Notes: a model not told the origin generated them from the sequence alone. A stretch of DNA of 64,000 nucleotides from Marinibacterium sp050389775 (GCF_050389775.1 NZ_CP177144.1:4526001-4590000), one strand, 5' to 3'; positions 43,212 to 52,579 are shown, counted from the stretch's first letter. Numbers and translations: made by a program.

Positions 43212-45098
43212 TCATCGGTCCTGGAAAAAGTCGTAAATCTTCTCGGCCAGCGCATCCGAGATGCCATCGACAGCCTTCAGGTCGACCAGGTTGGCCCGGC
43301 TGACCGCCTTGGCCGATCCGAAATGGCGCAGCAACGCGCGCTTGCGCGTGGCCCCCACCCCGGCGATCTCGTCCAGCGGGTTGGCCACCACGGCCTTGGC
43401 CCGCTTGGCCCGGTGGGTGCCGATGGCAAAGCGGTGGGCCTCGTCGCGCAGGCGCTGGATGAAATAGAGCACCGGGTCGTTGTGGCGCAGGGCCATGGGC
43501 ATCTTGCCCACCCGGTGGAATTCCTCCTTGCCGTGGTCGCGGTCGATGCCCTTGGCCACGCCGACCATCGGGATGTCCTCGACCCCGTATTGGGCCATGA
43601 TCTCGGCCACCGCACTCACCTGCCCGGCCCCGCCGTCGATCAGCAGCAGGTCGGGCCACTGGCCTTTCTCGCGGTCGGGGTCATCCTTTTGCAGCCGGGA
43701 AAAGCGGCGCGACAGCACCTCTTTCATCATGCCGAAATCGTCGCCCGGGGTCAGGTCGTCGCCCTTGATGTTGAACTTGCGGTAGTGGTTCTTCATGAAC
43801 CCCTCCGGCCCGGCCACGATCATGCCGCCCACCGCATGGGCGCCCTGGATATGCGAGTTGTCGTAGACCTCGATGCGCTGCGGCGGGCCGTCCAGGTCAA
43901 AGGCCTCGGCCACGCCGGTCAGCAGCTTGGCCTGGGTTGCGCTCTCGGCCATCTTGCGGGCCAGCGATTCCCGGGCATTGCGCAGCGCGCCGGACACCAG
44001 TTCCTTCTTCTCGCCGCGCTGGGGCACCAACAGCTCGACCTTGCGCCCGGCCTTCTGGCCAAGTGCGTCGCACATCAGGTCGGCATCCTCGATCCCGTCC
44101 GACAGGATGATCTGCTTCGGCGGTTCCTTGTTGTCGTAGAACTGGCCGAGAAAGGCCTCCATCACCTCGGCCGGGCTGACATCGGCGGCCAGGCGCGGAT
44201 AGAAATCCTTGTTGCCCCAGTTCTGGCCCGAGCGGATGAAGAACACCTGGACACAGGCCTGCCCGCTGTCCATGTGCAGCGCGATCACGTCGGCCTCGTC
44301 CACCCCGCGCGGGTTGATCCCCTGCGACGATTGCACGGTGGTCAGCGCCCGGATGCGGTCGCGCAGGGCGGCGGCGCGTTCGAATTCCATGGCTTCCGAG
44401 GCTTCCATCATCTGCTCGGCCAGCTCTTCCTGCACCTTGGTCGACCGGCCCGACAGGAAGCGTTCGGCATCGCGCACGCTCTCGGCGTAATCCGAATCCG
44501 AGATCTGGCCCGTGCAGGGGGCCGAACAGCGCTTGATCTGGTAGAGCAGGCAGGGCCGCGTGCGGCTGTCGAACATGGAATCCGAGCAGTTGCGCAGCAG
44601 GAAGGCCTTTTGCAGCTGGTTCAGCGTGCGGTTCACCGCGCCGGCGCTGGCGAAGGGGCCGAAATAGGCGCCCTTTTCCGTCTTGGCGCCCCGGTGCTTC
44701 TTGATCTGCGGATAGGCGTGATCCTTGGCCACCAGGATGTTGGGGAAGGATTTGTCGTCGCGCAGCAGCACGTTGTACTTGGGCTTGAGCTGCTTGATCA
44801 GGTTCTGTTCCAGCAGCAGCGCCTCGGTCTCGGTGCGCGTGGTCAGGAACATCATCGACGCCGTGTCGCGGATCATCCGGTCGATCCGTGCGCTGTGGCC
44901 CGTCGGCCGGGCATAGCTGGACACCCGCGCCTTGAGATTGCGCGCCTTGCCGACATAGAGCACCCGCGCCTGGCCATCGAGCATGCGATAGACCCCGGGC
45001 GAGCTGTCGAGCGTCTTCAGATAGCCCTGGATGCAGGCATGTCCGGTCACGGGCGATGGCGCGGTCGATTCGGTGCTGGGATCGGCGTCGGCTGTCAT
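43212..45098 (-). CDS. uvrC: UvrABC excision nuclease subunit C
   Basis: 628 residues. It makes both incisions in nucleotide excision repair. In order are the GIY-YIG domain (SPGVYRMLDG, VLYVGKARNLKARV), a cysteine-bearing linker (CLLYQIKRCSAPCTGQIS), the UVR segment (AMEFERAAALRDRIRAL), the RNase H-like domain (VYDNSHIQGAHAVGGMIV) and C-terminal tandem HhH motifs. Full length. Upstream is an unusually AT-rich gap with a terminator. Confidence 0.97.
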   Translation of the reverse strand: MTADADPSTESTAPSPVTGHACIQGYLKTLDSSPGVYRMLDGQARVLYVGKARNLKARVSSYARPTGHSARIDRMIRDTASMMFLTTRTETEALLLEQNLIKQLKPKYNVLLRDDKSFPNILVAKDHAYPQIKKHRGAKTEKGAYFGPFASAGAVNRTLNQLQKAFLLRNCSDSMFDSRTRPCLLYQIKRCSAPCTGQISDSDYAESVRDAERFLSGRSTKVQEELAEQMMEASEAMEFERAAALRDRIRALTTVQSSQGINPRGVDEADVIALHMDSGQACVQVFFIRSGQNWGNKDFYPRLAADVSPAEVMEAFLGQFYDNKEPPKQIILSDGIEDADLMCDALGQKAGRKVELLVPQRGEKKELVSGALRNARESLARKMAESATQAKLLTGVAEAFDLDGPPQRIEVYDNSHIQGAHAVGGMIVAGPEGFMKNHYRKFNIKGDDLTPGDDFGMMKEVLSRRFSRLQKDDPDREKGQWPDLLLIDGGAGQVSAVAEIMAQYGVEDIPMVGVAKGIDRDHGKEEFHRVGKMPMALRHNDPVLYFIQRLRDEAHRFAIGTHRAKRAKAVVANPLDEIAGVGATRKRALLRHFGSAKAVSRANLVDLKAVDGISDALAEKIYDFFQDR

Positions 45099-45399
45099 GA
45101 TGCTCAGATATGATTCCCCTAAAGTTGCTGCAATCTGGAAGCGGCGGTTTCAAGCCGAAACAAATCCACCGTTTATGTGGATAAGTCTGAGCATATCTTC
45201 GGGGCTTTTGCGATTTTCCCTTGTTCCACGGGGCTTTCGTTACTTTGCTTGAAAAATGGGCAGGTTTGGAACCTGTTGTTTTTCCTGCACAAAAGCACAG
45301 ACCCCTTCCAAGTGCATGAAACCAAAGACAGTTTTGTAACGTGCCCGTGACGCCCTGCCGTCCGGTGCACAACTCTGCCCGTACGTCACCCGGGGCGGG
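45099..45399. other. AT-rich intergenic region upstream of uvrC
   Basis: About 300 bases, visibly richer in A and T than the rest of the window. Besides the terminator it has a hairpin at 45164-45182 (ATCCAC, seven bases, GTGGAT). The uvrC promoter must lie here, but I could not fix a convincing -35/-10 pair. A frame at 45173-45370 lacks a ribosome site and I do not call it. Confidence 0.55.
45251..45284. terminator. Bidirectional intrinsic terminator
   Basis: GAAAAA (45251-45256), a 4-base spacer, CAGGTT, loop TGG, AACCTG, a 3-base spacer, TTTTTC (45279-45284). The hairpin is flanked by an A-tract and a T-tract, so each strand has a stem followed by a T-run. On the minus strand it would end the SDR gene's transcript about 116 bases after its stop codon. 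It is the only well-formed intrinsic terminator I see in the window. Confidence 0.65.
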
Positions 45400-46182
45400 T
45401 CACTCCACGCCCTGGATATCCGGCGTCTGCCAGCCCAGGTGCTGACCGCCGTCGACACAGATCAGCTGGCCGGTCACCCCCGGCGAATCGAGAAAATATC
45501 CCAGCGTCGAAACAATGTCCGAAGGATTGGAGCCCCGTTCAAGGATTGTCGCCGCTCTCTGGCCCTGAAAATGGCTTTCCGACTGGCGTGCCCCTTTCAG
45601 CGTCGGTCCGGGGCCGATGGCATTGACGCGGATCGCCGGGGCCAGCGCCCGGGCGGTGGTCTGGGTCATCGTCCACAGGCCGGCCTTGGCAATGGTGTAG
45701 GTCATGAATTCGGGCGTCAGCTTGCGCAGGCGCTGGTCGACCATGTTGACGATCAGCCCCCGGGCCATCGGTTCGCCAGCGTCGTCGCGCAGCGGCTCCA
45801 ACCCCTGTGCGGCCATGGCCTGGGTCAGCTGCAGCGGTGCGCGCAGGTTGGAATTGATGTGCCGGTCCCAGCTGTCCAGCGTGGCGCTGTGGATGTTGTC
45901 GTATTCGAAGATCGAGGCATTGTTGACCAGGCAGGTCACCGGCCCGCCCAGGGCCTCACCCGCGCGGGGCAGCAGCGCGGCGGTGGCCTCGGCGTCCAGC
46001 AGGTCGGCCTGCAGGGTCTCGGCCCGGCCGCCGGCGGCGCGGATCTCGGCGGCGGTGTCTTCGGCGCCGCCGGCCGAGCTGGCGTAATGTACGGCCACCG
46101 ACAGGCCGCGCCGGCCCAGGTAGATCGCCATGGCCCGGCCCAGCCGGGTGCCGGCACCGGTCACCAATGCGCATCCTGTCAT
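45400..46182 (-). CDS. Short-chain dehydrogenase/reductase, pteridine-reductase-like
   Basis: 260 residues. The Rossmann nucleotide loop reads TGAGTRLG, with an arginine as in pteridine-reductase-type SDRs. NNAS follows, then the catalytic Y-x-x-x-K in YTIAKAG and a C-terminal GQLICVDGGQHLGW. A role in reduced pterin or folate supply is possible but not shown. The ATG at 46182 drops 13 residues of open frame upstream. Transcription probably ends at the hairpin at 45251-45284. Confidence 0.87.
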   Translation of the reverse strand: MTGCALVTGAGTRLGRAMAIYLGRRGLSVAVHYASSAGGAEDTAAEIRAAGGRAETLQADLLDAEATAALLPRAGEALGGPVTCLVNNASIFEYDNIHSATLDSWDRHINSNLRAPLQLTQAMAAQGLEPLRDDAGEPMARGLIVNMVDQRLRKLTPEFMTYTIAKAGLWTMTQTTARALAPAIRVNAIGPGPTLKGARQSESHFQGQRAATILERGSNPSDIVSTLGYFLDSPGVTGQLICVDGGQHLGWQTPDIQGVE

Positions 46183-46249
46183 CGTCGCTCTCCGAATTGT
46201 CTTGTCCCGGCCCGCCCGCACGGCGCGCCGGCGGCCGGGGAGTTACCGA

Positions 46250-47200
46250 TCAGAACAATATGGCCGCGACATAGGCGACGTAAAGCGCCGTGAGGAACAG
46301 GCCCCATTGCCAGGTGATGTCGCGCCGGAAGAAGACGAAGGGGATCATCAGCAGGGCCGAGCCGAGCATGACCCAGAGGTCGAATTCCAGGAATTCCGGG
46401 TCGACACGGATCGGGCCGAACAGCGAGGCGATGCCCAGGATGGCCAGCAGGTTGAACATGTTCGACCCGATGACATTGCCCAGGGCCACGTCGGCCTGGC
46501 GCCGCAGGGCGGCCATGACAGTTGTTGCCAGCTCGGGCAGCGAGGTGCCCACGGCCACCAGCGTCAGGCCGATGACCGTATCGCTGACACCATAAGCCCG
46601 GGCGATTTCCTCGGCGCTGTCGACCAGCAGGCTGGCGCCCATCGGCAGGCCGATCAGGCCCAGCACCAGGTAGAGCCCGATGCGCCAGTAGGGCATGTCG
46701 GGATCGGCTTCCTCGATCTCTTCCAGCTCGTCGTCCTGGCCGTTCTTGCGGTGGCAGCGCACCTCCCAGACGTTGTCGGCCAGCACCAGCGCCAGGGCGC
46801 CCAGCAGGATCAGCCCGGCCCCCAGGCCCAGCATCCCGCGCCAGGCCAGCGCGATGAAGAGCACCGACGCCCCGATCATGATCAGGAAGGATTTGCGCGT
46901 GTCGCATTCGCTGGTGTGCATCCGGGCCAGCAGGGCGGGAATGCCCAGGACCAGCAGGATGTTGGCGATGTTCGACCCCACGACATTGCCCAGCGCGATG
47001 CCGGGGGAATCGTTCAGCGTCGCCTTGATGGCCACCAGCAGCTCGGGCGCCGAGGTGCCGAAGGCGACGATGGTCAGGCTGACGATCAGGGCCGGCACGC
47101 CAAGTCTCAGGCTGAGGTTCACCGCGCCTTTCACCAGCAGATCGCCGGCCAGCAGCAGCATCAGCAGGCCCAGCCCGCTGTAGAACCATGGCAGGATCAC
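46250..47200 (-). CDS. Calcium/sodium antiporter of the CaCA family
   Basis: 316 residues, two homologous halves of about five helices each. The alpha-repeats are FGTSAPELLVAI with GNVVGSNIANILL, and VAVGTSLPELATTV with GNVIGSNMFNLLA. YrbG-like. I chose the GTG at 47200 because GGAGG sits six bases upstream and its first bases overlap the preceding zinc-ribbon gene's stop as GTGA. Confidence 0.93.
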   Translation of the reverse strand: MILPWFYSGLGLLMLLLAGDLLVKGAVNLSLRLGVPALIVSLTIVAFGTSAPELLVAIKATLNDSPGIALGNVVGSNIANILLVLGIPALLARMHTSECDTRKSFLIMIGASVLFIALAWRGMLGLGAGLILLGALALVLADNVWEVRCHRKNGQDDELEEIEEADPDMPYWRIGLYLVLGLIGLPMGASLLVDSAEEIARAYGVSDTVIGLTLVAVGTSLPELATTVMAALRRQADVALGNVIGSNMFNLLAILGIASLFGPIRVDPEFLEFDLWVMLGSALLMIPFVFFRRDITWQWGLFLTALYVAYVAAILF

Positions 47201-47370
47201 GTCCGACCTCCTTGGCAGGGGCAAGGGCCCTTGCCGATCTTGTGGCGCCCGCACTTCGGGCATTTCGTACTGGTCAACTTGTCCTGGCCGGGCAGACGCA
47301 GGCGGAACCGGCCGAACATGGCCAGGATCGCGATGGCGACCAGGAACAGGGAAACGATCTTGACGATCAC
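47197..47370 (-). CDS. 57-residue membrane zinc-ribbon microprotein
   Basis: A short gene: one N-terminal helix (IVSLFLVAIAILAMFG), a basic segment and a zinc-ribbon-like C-terminus with CPKCGR and CPC (four cysteines). The start is GTG at 47370, one base after the sppA stop codon. Its stop overlaps the exchanger's GTG start by four bases. The packing argues that it is real and cotranslated. Function unknown. Confidence 0.82.
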   Translation of the reverse strand: MIVKIVSLFLVAIAILAMFGRFRLRLPGQDKLTSTKCPKCGRHKIGKGPCPCQGGRT

Positions 47371-47371
47371 G

Positions 47372-48169
47372 TCAGAGGCCGAAACGCGCGAAGGCCGCGC
47401 GCTCCTCGATCAAGCCCTCGGCATCGGCCATCAGCCGCGCGCCCAGCCGGGCCACCAGCGGCTTTTTCTGGCCATAGCGGCGCAGGCGCACCTTGTCGCC
47501 GAACCGCGCGTCGATCACCGGGCGCAGGTGGCCGATCCCGTCGATCAGGCCCAGCGCCTGCGCCTGGGCACCCAGCCAGACCTCACCCGTGAAGAGGTCA
47601 CGCTCGGCACTCAGCCGGTCGCCCCGCCGGGTCCGCACGTGGTCGATGAAATTCTCGTGGATCTGGCCCAGCAGATCCTTCAGCCGGGCCACGTCCTCGT
47701 CCTTTTCGGGGCGGAACGGGTCCATCATGGATTTTGACTGCCCGGCCGTGTGCACCCGCCGTTCGATGCCGTTGCGGGCCAGGAACAGATGCGCGCCGAA
47801 CCCGGCCGATATCACGCCGATCGACCCGACGATCGAGCTGGCATCGGCAAAGATCTCGTCGGCCGACGCGGCCAGCCAATAGCCGCCCGAGGCGGCGACA
47901 TCCTCGACAAAGGCCAGCACGGGCACCTTGTGCTTGTCGGCCAGGCGCCGGATGCGGGCGCCGATCAGGGCCGATTGCACGGGAGACCCGCCGGGCGAAT
48001 TGATCAGCAGGGCCACGGCCGCGGGTTTGCCCTTGGTGAATGCCTTTTCAAGCACCGGGCCGATCCCGTCGTCGTTCAGCCCGCCGCGGCCGGACATGCC
48101 GATGGCCCCGTTCAGCCGGACAACGGCCACGGTTGGCCGGGAACGCAGGAAGGGCAGCCAGTTTCTCAT
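47372..48169 (-). CDS. sppA: Signal peptide peptidase SppA, short form
   Basis: 265 residues. Serine peptidase of family S49 that degrades cleaved signal peptides in the inner membrane. The catalytic serine is S94 in VEDVAASGGYWLA and the lysine K146 in GQSKSMMDPFRP; the spacing of 52 residues equals that of the short SppA enzymes. It heads a unit with the zinc-ribbon and Ca2+/Na+ exchanger genes. No strong signal anchor is visible at the N-terminus. Confidence 0.9.
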   Translation of the reverse strand: MRNWLPFLRSRPTVAVVRLNGAIGMSGRGGLNDDGIGPVLEKAFTKGKPAAVALLINSPGGSPVQSALIGARIRRLADKHKVPVLAFVEDVAASGGYWLAASADEIFADASSIVGSIGVISAGFGAHLFLARNGIERRVHTAGQSKSMMDPFRPEKDEDVARLKDLLGQIHENFIDHVRTRRGDRLSAERDLFTGEVWLGAQAQALGLIDGIGHLRPVIDARFGDKVRLRRYGQKKPLVARLGARLMADAEGLIEERAAFARFGL

Positions 48170-48389
48170 GCGCCTCGATGTAGAGGCGGCACCGGTGACA
48201 AACAAGGCACGCCCCCCAAGGTTAACAGGCGCGGCCGGCATTTCTTGGGTCCGAACGGCAGGAATGCAACGCCTGTTGCATGGGCCGGCACGGCGAACGG
48301 CCGGTTGCAGGCGGATGCCGCACCGCAGAGTGCACCGCCCGGCACAATGCGCCCCGCGCGCCACCACGCGGGGCCGTGCGCCGCTCTGA

Positions 48390-48430
48390 CCTGAGCCAGG
48401 CTCAGGCTCAGGCTCAGGCTCAGGTTCAGG
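48390..48430. repeat. 6-bp tandem repeat with a hairpin, after the ABC permease
   Basis: CTCAGG is repeated four times perfectly plus once with one change (48401-48430). The left end forms the inverted repeat CCTGAGCC, A, GGCTCAGG at 48390-48406. The array starts within the stop region of the permease gene and could act as its transcript end. No T-tract follows. Confidence 0.8.
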
Positions 48431-49187
48431 AGCGGATGCGCCAGCCGGTGCGGAAGATCCACCAGATGAAGCCCATGCAGGCCGCGGTGAAACCGGCAAT
48501 GGCCAGCAGGCTGACCCCAACGGGCACATCGGCCACGGCATAGAACGACCAGCGGAACCCCGAAATCAGGTAGACCACCGGATTGAACAGCGACACGGTC
48601 TGCCAGAACGGCGGCAGCATCGAGGTCGAATAGAACGCCCCGCCCAGGAAGATCAGCGGCGTGACGACCATCAGCGGCACGATCTGGAGCTGTTCGAAAT
48701 TCTTCGCCCAGATGCCCAGGATGAAGCCCAGCAGCGAGAAGCTGAGACAGGTCAGCAGCAGGAAGGCGACCATGGCCCCGGGATGGGCGATGCGCATCTC
48801 GACGAAGAAAGCCGCCGTGAACATGATGACCACGCCGATGAACAGGGCCTTGGTCATGGCCGCCCCGACAAAGCCCAGCACGATTTCCAGGAAGGACATC
48901 GGCGCCGAGAGCGGTTCGTAGATCGTGCCGATGAACTTGGGGAAATAGATGCCGAAGGACGCGTTGGATATGGCCTGGGTGATGACCGACAGCATGACCA
49001 GCCCGGGCACGATGAAGGCGCCATAGCTCACGCCCTCGACCTCGTCGATGCGCGAGCCGATGGCTGCGCCGAAGACGACGAAATAGAGCGAGGTCGAGAT
49101 GACCGGCGACAGGAAGCTCTGCATCAGGGTGCGGAAGAAGCGGCTCATCTCGCGGTGATAGATGGCACCGATGGCGGTCATGTTCAT
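48426..49187 (-). CDS. ABC-2-type transporter permease
   Basis: 253 residues, six membrane helices; the second half carries the ABC-2 signature region FLGGAFYSTSMLPPFWQTVS and FNPVVYLISGFRWSFY. The start overlaps the ATPase stop as ATGA. The likely role is export of a drug, lipid or polysaccharide, as in the YadH/YadG pair; the substrate is unknown. Confidence 0.92.
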   Translation of the reverse strand: MNMTAIGAIYHREMSRFFRTLMQSFLSPVISTSLYFVVFGAAIGSRIDEVEGVSYGAFIVPGLVMLSVITQAISNASFGIYFPKFIGTIYEPLSAPMSFLEIVLGFVGAAMTKALFIGVVIMFTAAFFVEMRIAHPGAMVAFLLLTCLSFSLLGFILGIWAKNFEQLQIVPLMVVTPLIFLGGAFYSTSMLPPFWQTVSLFNPVVYLISGFRWSFYAVADVPVGVSLLAIAGFTAACMGFIWWIFRTGWRIRS

Positions 49188-50170
49188 TGGGCCGTCTCCT
49201 GCGGGTCTGCCGAGGTCTGGGGGGTGTCGGGGCCGGAGGGTGGATCGTGGCGGCCGACCAGATCGACAAAGATGTCTTCCAGGCTGCTCTGGCGGGTCTC
49301 GACATCGCGCAGGGTCAGCCCGGCGGCGGCCACGGCGTTGAGCAGCGCGGTGATGCCCGTGCGCTCGCCGGTGCGCGTGTCGTAACCATAGACCAGCCGG
49401 TCGCCCGCCCCGCCCAGTTCCAGATCGTAGGGTGCCAGCGCCTCGGGCACGGCCGCGATCGGCGTGGTCAGGTGCACGATGATCTCCTTGCGGCCCATCT
49501 GGCGCATCAGCGCGTCCTTCTCCTCGACCAGCAGGATGCGCCCGCCGTTGATCACCCCGACCCGGTCGGCGATGGCCTCGGCTTCCTCGATGTAATGAGT
49601 GGTCAGGATGATGGTCACCCCGTCGCGCTTCATCTCGGCGACGATCTCCCACATGTCGCGGCGCAGCTCGACATCGACGCCCGCGGTCGGCTCGTCGAGG
49701 AACAGCACCCGGGGTTCATGGGCCAGGGCCTTGGCGATCAGCACCCGCCGGCGCATGCCCCCCGACAGGGCCTTGGTCTCGCTGTCGCGCTTGTCCCACA
49801 GCGACAGCCGGCGCAGCACCCGTTCGATCAACGCATCGTCGCGGCGCTTGCCGAACAGCCCGCGCGAGAAACGCACCGTGCGTTCGACCGTCTCGAAGGG
49901 CTCCAGCGAGATTTCCTGGGGCACCAGGCCGATCAGCCCCCGGGCGGCGCGGTATTGCGTGGTGATGTCATGGCCGCCGACCAGCACGCTGCCGGAGGTC
50001 GGCGTGGTGATGCCGCAGATCGTCGAGATCAGGGTGGTCTTTCCCGCCCCGTTGGGCCCCAGCAGGGCCAGGATCTCGCCCTCGCGGATGGACAGGTCGA
50101 CGCCCTTGAGCGCCTCGAACCCGCCCGCATAGACCTTCCTGAGGTCGCGGATCGTCACGATGTCGGACAT
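49184..50170 (-). CDS. ABC transporter ATP-binding protein
   Basis: 328 residues. Walker A GPNGAGKTTLIS, signature LSGGMRRRVLIAKAL, Walker B VLFLDEPTAGVD and the H-loop TTHYIEEAE are all present. A C-terminal domain of about 90 residues follows the ATPase. The ATG at 50170 has GGGGGC upstream. It pairs with the ABC-2 permease. Confidence 0.94.
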   Translation of the reverse strand: MSDIVTIRDLRKVYAGGFEALKGVDLSIREGEILALLGPNGAGKTTLISTICGITTPTSGSVLVGGHDITTQYRAARGLIGLVPQEISLEPFETVERTVRFSRGLFGKRRDDALIERVLRRLSLWDKRDSETKALSGGMRRRVLIAKALAHEPRVLFLDEPTAGVDVELRRDMWEIVAEMKRDGVTIILTTHYIEEAEAIADRVGVINGGRILLVEEKDALMRQMGRKEIIVHLTTPIAAVPEALAPYDLELGGAGDRLVYGYDTRTGERTGITALLNAVAAAGLTLRDVETRQSSLEDIFVDLVGRHDPPSGPDTPQTSADPQETAQ

Positions 50171-50413
50171 GGAGCCCCCTTCTTCGGCCGCGCCCGGCGG
50201 AGGCCGGCCGTCTGGCGGCCCGGGGCGCATGCCGCCGGGCGCTGCTTCACCTGCGGCCCGGGGCCGGCCCGCAGAACGGCCGGCGCCACGCCGTGATCCG
50301 GCGCCCGGCCTCCGGGCCGGCGCGCCACGGCCCCGCCCCGTCGCAAGGACGCCGGGGCCGGGCCCGCTGCATATGGGGCGCCGGGGCCTGCGCGTCCACC
50401 GTCGGGGTGGCGA

Positions 50414-50947
50414 TCAGTCCTTGCCGACCAGCCGGCCCAGCCAGCCCTTCTTGCGGGCCACTTCCCCGGCCTCGGCCGCTTCGCCGGCTTCCTCGCCTTC
50501 GGCCGGGCCTTCCAGCGCCAGCTGCAACCGGGCAAAGAAGGCATCGGCCATCTTCTTGGCAAAACCGTCGATGATGCGGCTGCCCAGCTGGGCCAGCTTG
50601 CCGCCGACCTTGGCCTCGACATCATAGGCCAGCGTCGTGCCGCCCTCGCCATTGGGCGTCAGGGTCACCGTCGCGCCGCCCTTGGCAAAGCCCGCGGCGC
50701 CGCCCTTGCCCTCGCCCGAGATCGTCAGCTTTTCGTTTTCGACCATGTCGGACATGGTCACGTTGCCCTTGAACGTGGCCTTCACCGGCCCGACCTTCTG
50801 GGTCACCGTGGCCGTATAGCCCCCATCGGGCGAGCCTTCGACCTCCTGCGCGCCGGGCACGCAGGCCTTCAGCATCTCGGGATCGAGAAGCGCGGCATAG
50901 ACCGTGGCCGGATCGGCCTTGATGTCCCGCGTGTCGCTCATTTGCAT
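50414..50947 (-). CDS. CoxG-like SRPBCC protein (carbon monoxide dehydrogenase subunit G family)
   Basis: 177 residues. A START/SRPBCC lipid-binding-like fold with LLDPEMLKACVPGAQEV and VGPVKATFKGNVTM, as in CoxG. A C-terminal Glu/Ala-rich linker ends in a short basic tail (RKKGWLGRLVGKD). CoxG attaches CO dehydrogenase to the membrane in carboxydotrophs, but no cox structural genes are here, so the role is open. A strong GGAGGACATC precedes the ATG at 50947. Confidence 0.85.
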   Translation of the reverse strand: MQMSDTRDIKADPATVYAALLDPEMLKACVPGAQEVEGSPDGGYTATVTQKVGPVKATFKGNVTMSDMVENEKLTISGEGKGGAAGFAKGGATVTLTPNGEGGTTLAYDVEAKVGGKLAQLGSRIIDGFAKKMADAFFARLQLALEGPAEGEEAGEAAEAGEVARKKGWLGRLVGKD

Positions 50948-51130
50948 GGGGGATGTCCTCCTGGCTGTGCTGGCCCAACTAGTAACCCGCCGGGGCCCAT
51001 CCGCCAATCCGTCTTTCGGCGGGGGCCGCGCTGGTGGGCCGGGCGCGGGCCATGTCTCTCCCCCGTTGAGTGTCGCCACCGCTTGCGCCGGCCTTGTTTC
51101 CGGCCCTGACCATGTCCTTGCCCGCCGGCG

Positions 51131-51246
51131 CTTGCCCTGCACGCTGCACACCCCAGCCACTTGCCCAGCGCGCTGCACACCCCAGCCGCTTGCCCTGCGC
51201 GCTGCGCAAACTGCCGCTTGCCCCTGCACGCTGCACATTGCCGCCG
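51131..51246. repeat. 29-bp degenerate tandem repeat, four copies
   Basis: Units 51131-51159, 51160-51188, 51189-51216 and 51217-51246 all begin CTTGCCC and carry a variant of GCGCTGCACACCCC. A fifth partial copy starts at 51247. The array is in the 576-base gap (50948-51523) upstream of the EamA gene. The rest of the gap has open frames but no supported gene. Confidence 0.8.
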
Positions 51247-51523
51247 TTTGCCCCGGCTCACATGGCCGCCATTCGCTCTGGCCTCTCGCACCGCCCCAGC
51301 CCGGGCCCATGCCGTCTCCGCTGACCCAGGCTCATGTTCGCGGCCACGTCCCCAGCCCTTGCCCTCCGCCGCCGGGTCCGGCCCGCGCACCCGCCACATG
51401 CCCCGCCCCCGCCCCCCCCGCCACGGGCACCGATTGGCCATCCCCGACGGATCCTGTCGCAAAACCGCACTTGCCGTTGCGTCCCGCTGTGGTAGCGGTG
51501 GCGGGTCACATCCGGAGGGCACG

Positions 51524-52489
51524 ATGGAAAACCGGGCGGCGGCGGGGATCGCCTTTATTGTCGCGGGCATATTCTGCATTTCGATCAACGACATGCTGAT
51601 CAAGGAACTGTCGGGCGGCTACCCGCTGCACCAGATGGTCTTTGTCCGCTCGGCCATCGGCATCTGTTTCAGCCTGGTCCTGGTCCAGTTCGAAGGCGGC
51701 CTGTCCATCCTGCGCACGAAACAACCCGGCCTGCATGCCCTGCGCGGGCTGATGATCGTCGCCGCCAACATGACCTATTTCGCCGCCCTGGCCGCCCTGC
51801 CCCTGGCCGATGCCACGGCGCTGTTCTTCGTCGCCCCGCTGTTCATCACCCTGCTGTCGATCCCCGTGCTGGGCGAAAAGGTCGGCCCGATGCGCCTGGG
51901 CGCCGTGCTGGTCGGCTTTGCCGGGGTGGTCCTGATGCAACGGCCCTGGGCCGGCACCGACACGCTTGACGTCAGCCGCGTCGTCCTGCTGCTGCCCGTC
52001 CTGTCGGCCCTGCTGTATGCCGCCAACCAGATCCTGACCCGCAAGCTGGGCGCCACGACCAAGGCCTCGGCCCTGTCGGTCTATATCCAGGGCACCTTCA
52101 TCCTTGTCGCCTCGGGCTTCTGGCTGGTCGCCGGCGACGGGCGGTTTGCCGAGGGCGTCGACAATGCCTCGCTGGTCTTCCTGCTGCGCGCCTGGGTCTG
52201 GCCCGACGGCTCGGACTGGTGGTATTTCCTGGGCCTCGGCCTGAATGCCGCCGTCGTGGGCTATGCGCTCAGCGCGGCCTACCGGGCGGCCGATGCCGCG
52301 ACCATCGCGCCGTTCGAATATGTCGGCCTGCCGCTGGCCGTGTTCTGGGGCTGGCTGATCTTCGACACCCTGCCGGGCTGGGAGGTCTGGATCGGCATGG
52401 CCCTGATCATGGGCTCGGGCCTCTTCGTCTTCCTGCGCGAGCGCCAGAAATCGCGGCGCATCGCCCGGGGCCAGGTCAAGATCCGCTAG
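51524..52489 (+). CDS. EamA/DMT-family membrane transporter
   Basis: 321 residues with ten predicted helices in two EamA repeats (AGIAFIVAGIFCISINDMLI at the start; ALSAAYRAADAATIAPFEYV in the second half). Members export small metabolites or amino acids. The substrate is unknown. The ATG at 51524 has CCGGAGGGC upstream; the frame is open far upstream, but that sequence is repeat. The aminotransferase gene follows 90 bases later on the same strand and may share its transcript. Confidence 0.9.
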   Translation: MENRAAAGIAFIVAGIFCISINDMLIKELSGGYPLHQMVFVRSAIGICFSLVLVQFEGGLSILRTKQPGLHALRGLMIVAANMTYFAALAALPLADATALFFVAPLFITLLSIPVLGEKVGPMRLGAVLVGFAGVVLMQRPWAGTDTLDVSRVVLLLPVLSALLYAANQILTRKLGATTKASALSVYIQGTFILVASGFWLVAGDGRFAEGVDNASLVFLLRAWVWPDGSDWWYFLGLGLNAAVVGYALSAAYRAADAATIAPFEYVGLPLAVFWGWLIFDTLPGWEVWIGMALIMGSGLFVFLRERQKSRRIARGQVKIR

Positions 52490-52579
52490 GCCCACCCCAC
52501 GACCGGGGGCTTTAAACCCCCTGTTCAATCTGCTGTTCTAGGATGCGGGCCCCTGCCCCGCCGACAGTAAGGAGCCGCC

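Noticed and set aside
45173..45370. Small minus-strand gene upstream of uvrC
   Set aside because: No ribosome site, and the frame spans the terminator hairpin.
51161..51523. Upstream extension of the EamA gene through the 29-bp repeats
   Set aside because: The ATG at 51524 has a strong ribosome site and begins directly with the first membrane helix; the upstream part is repeat.
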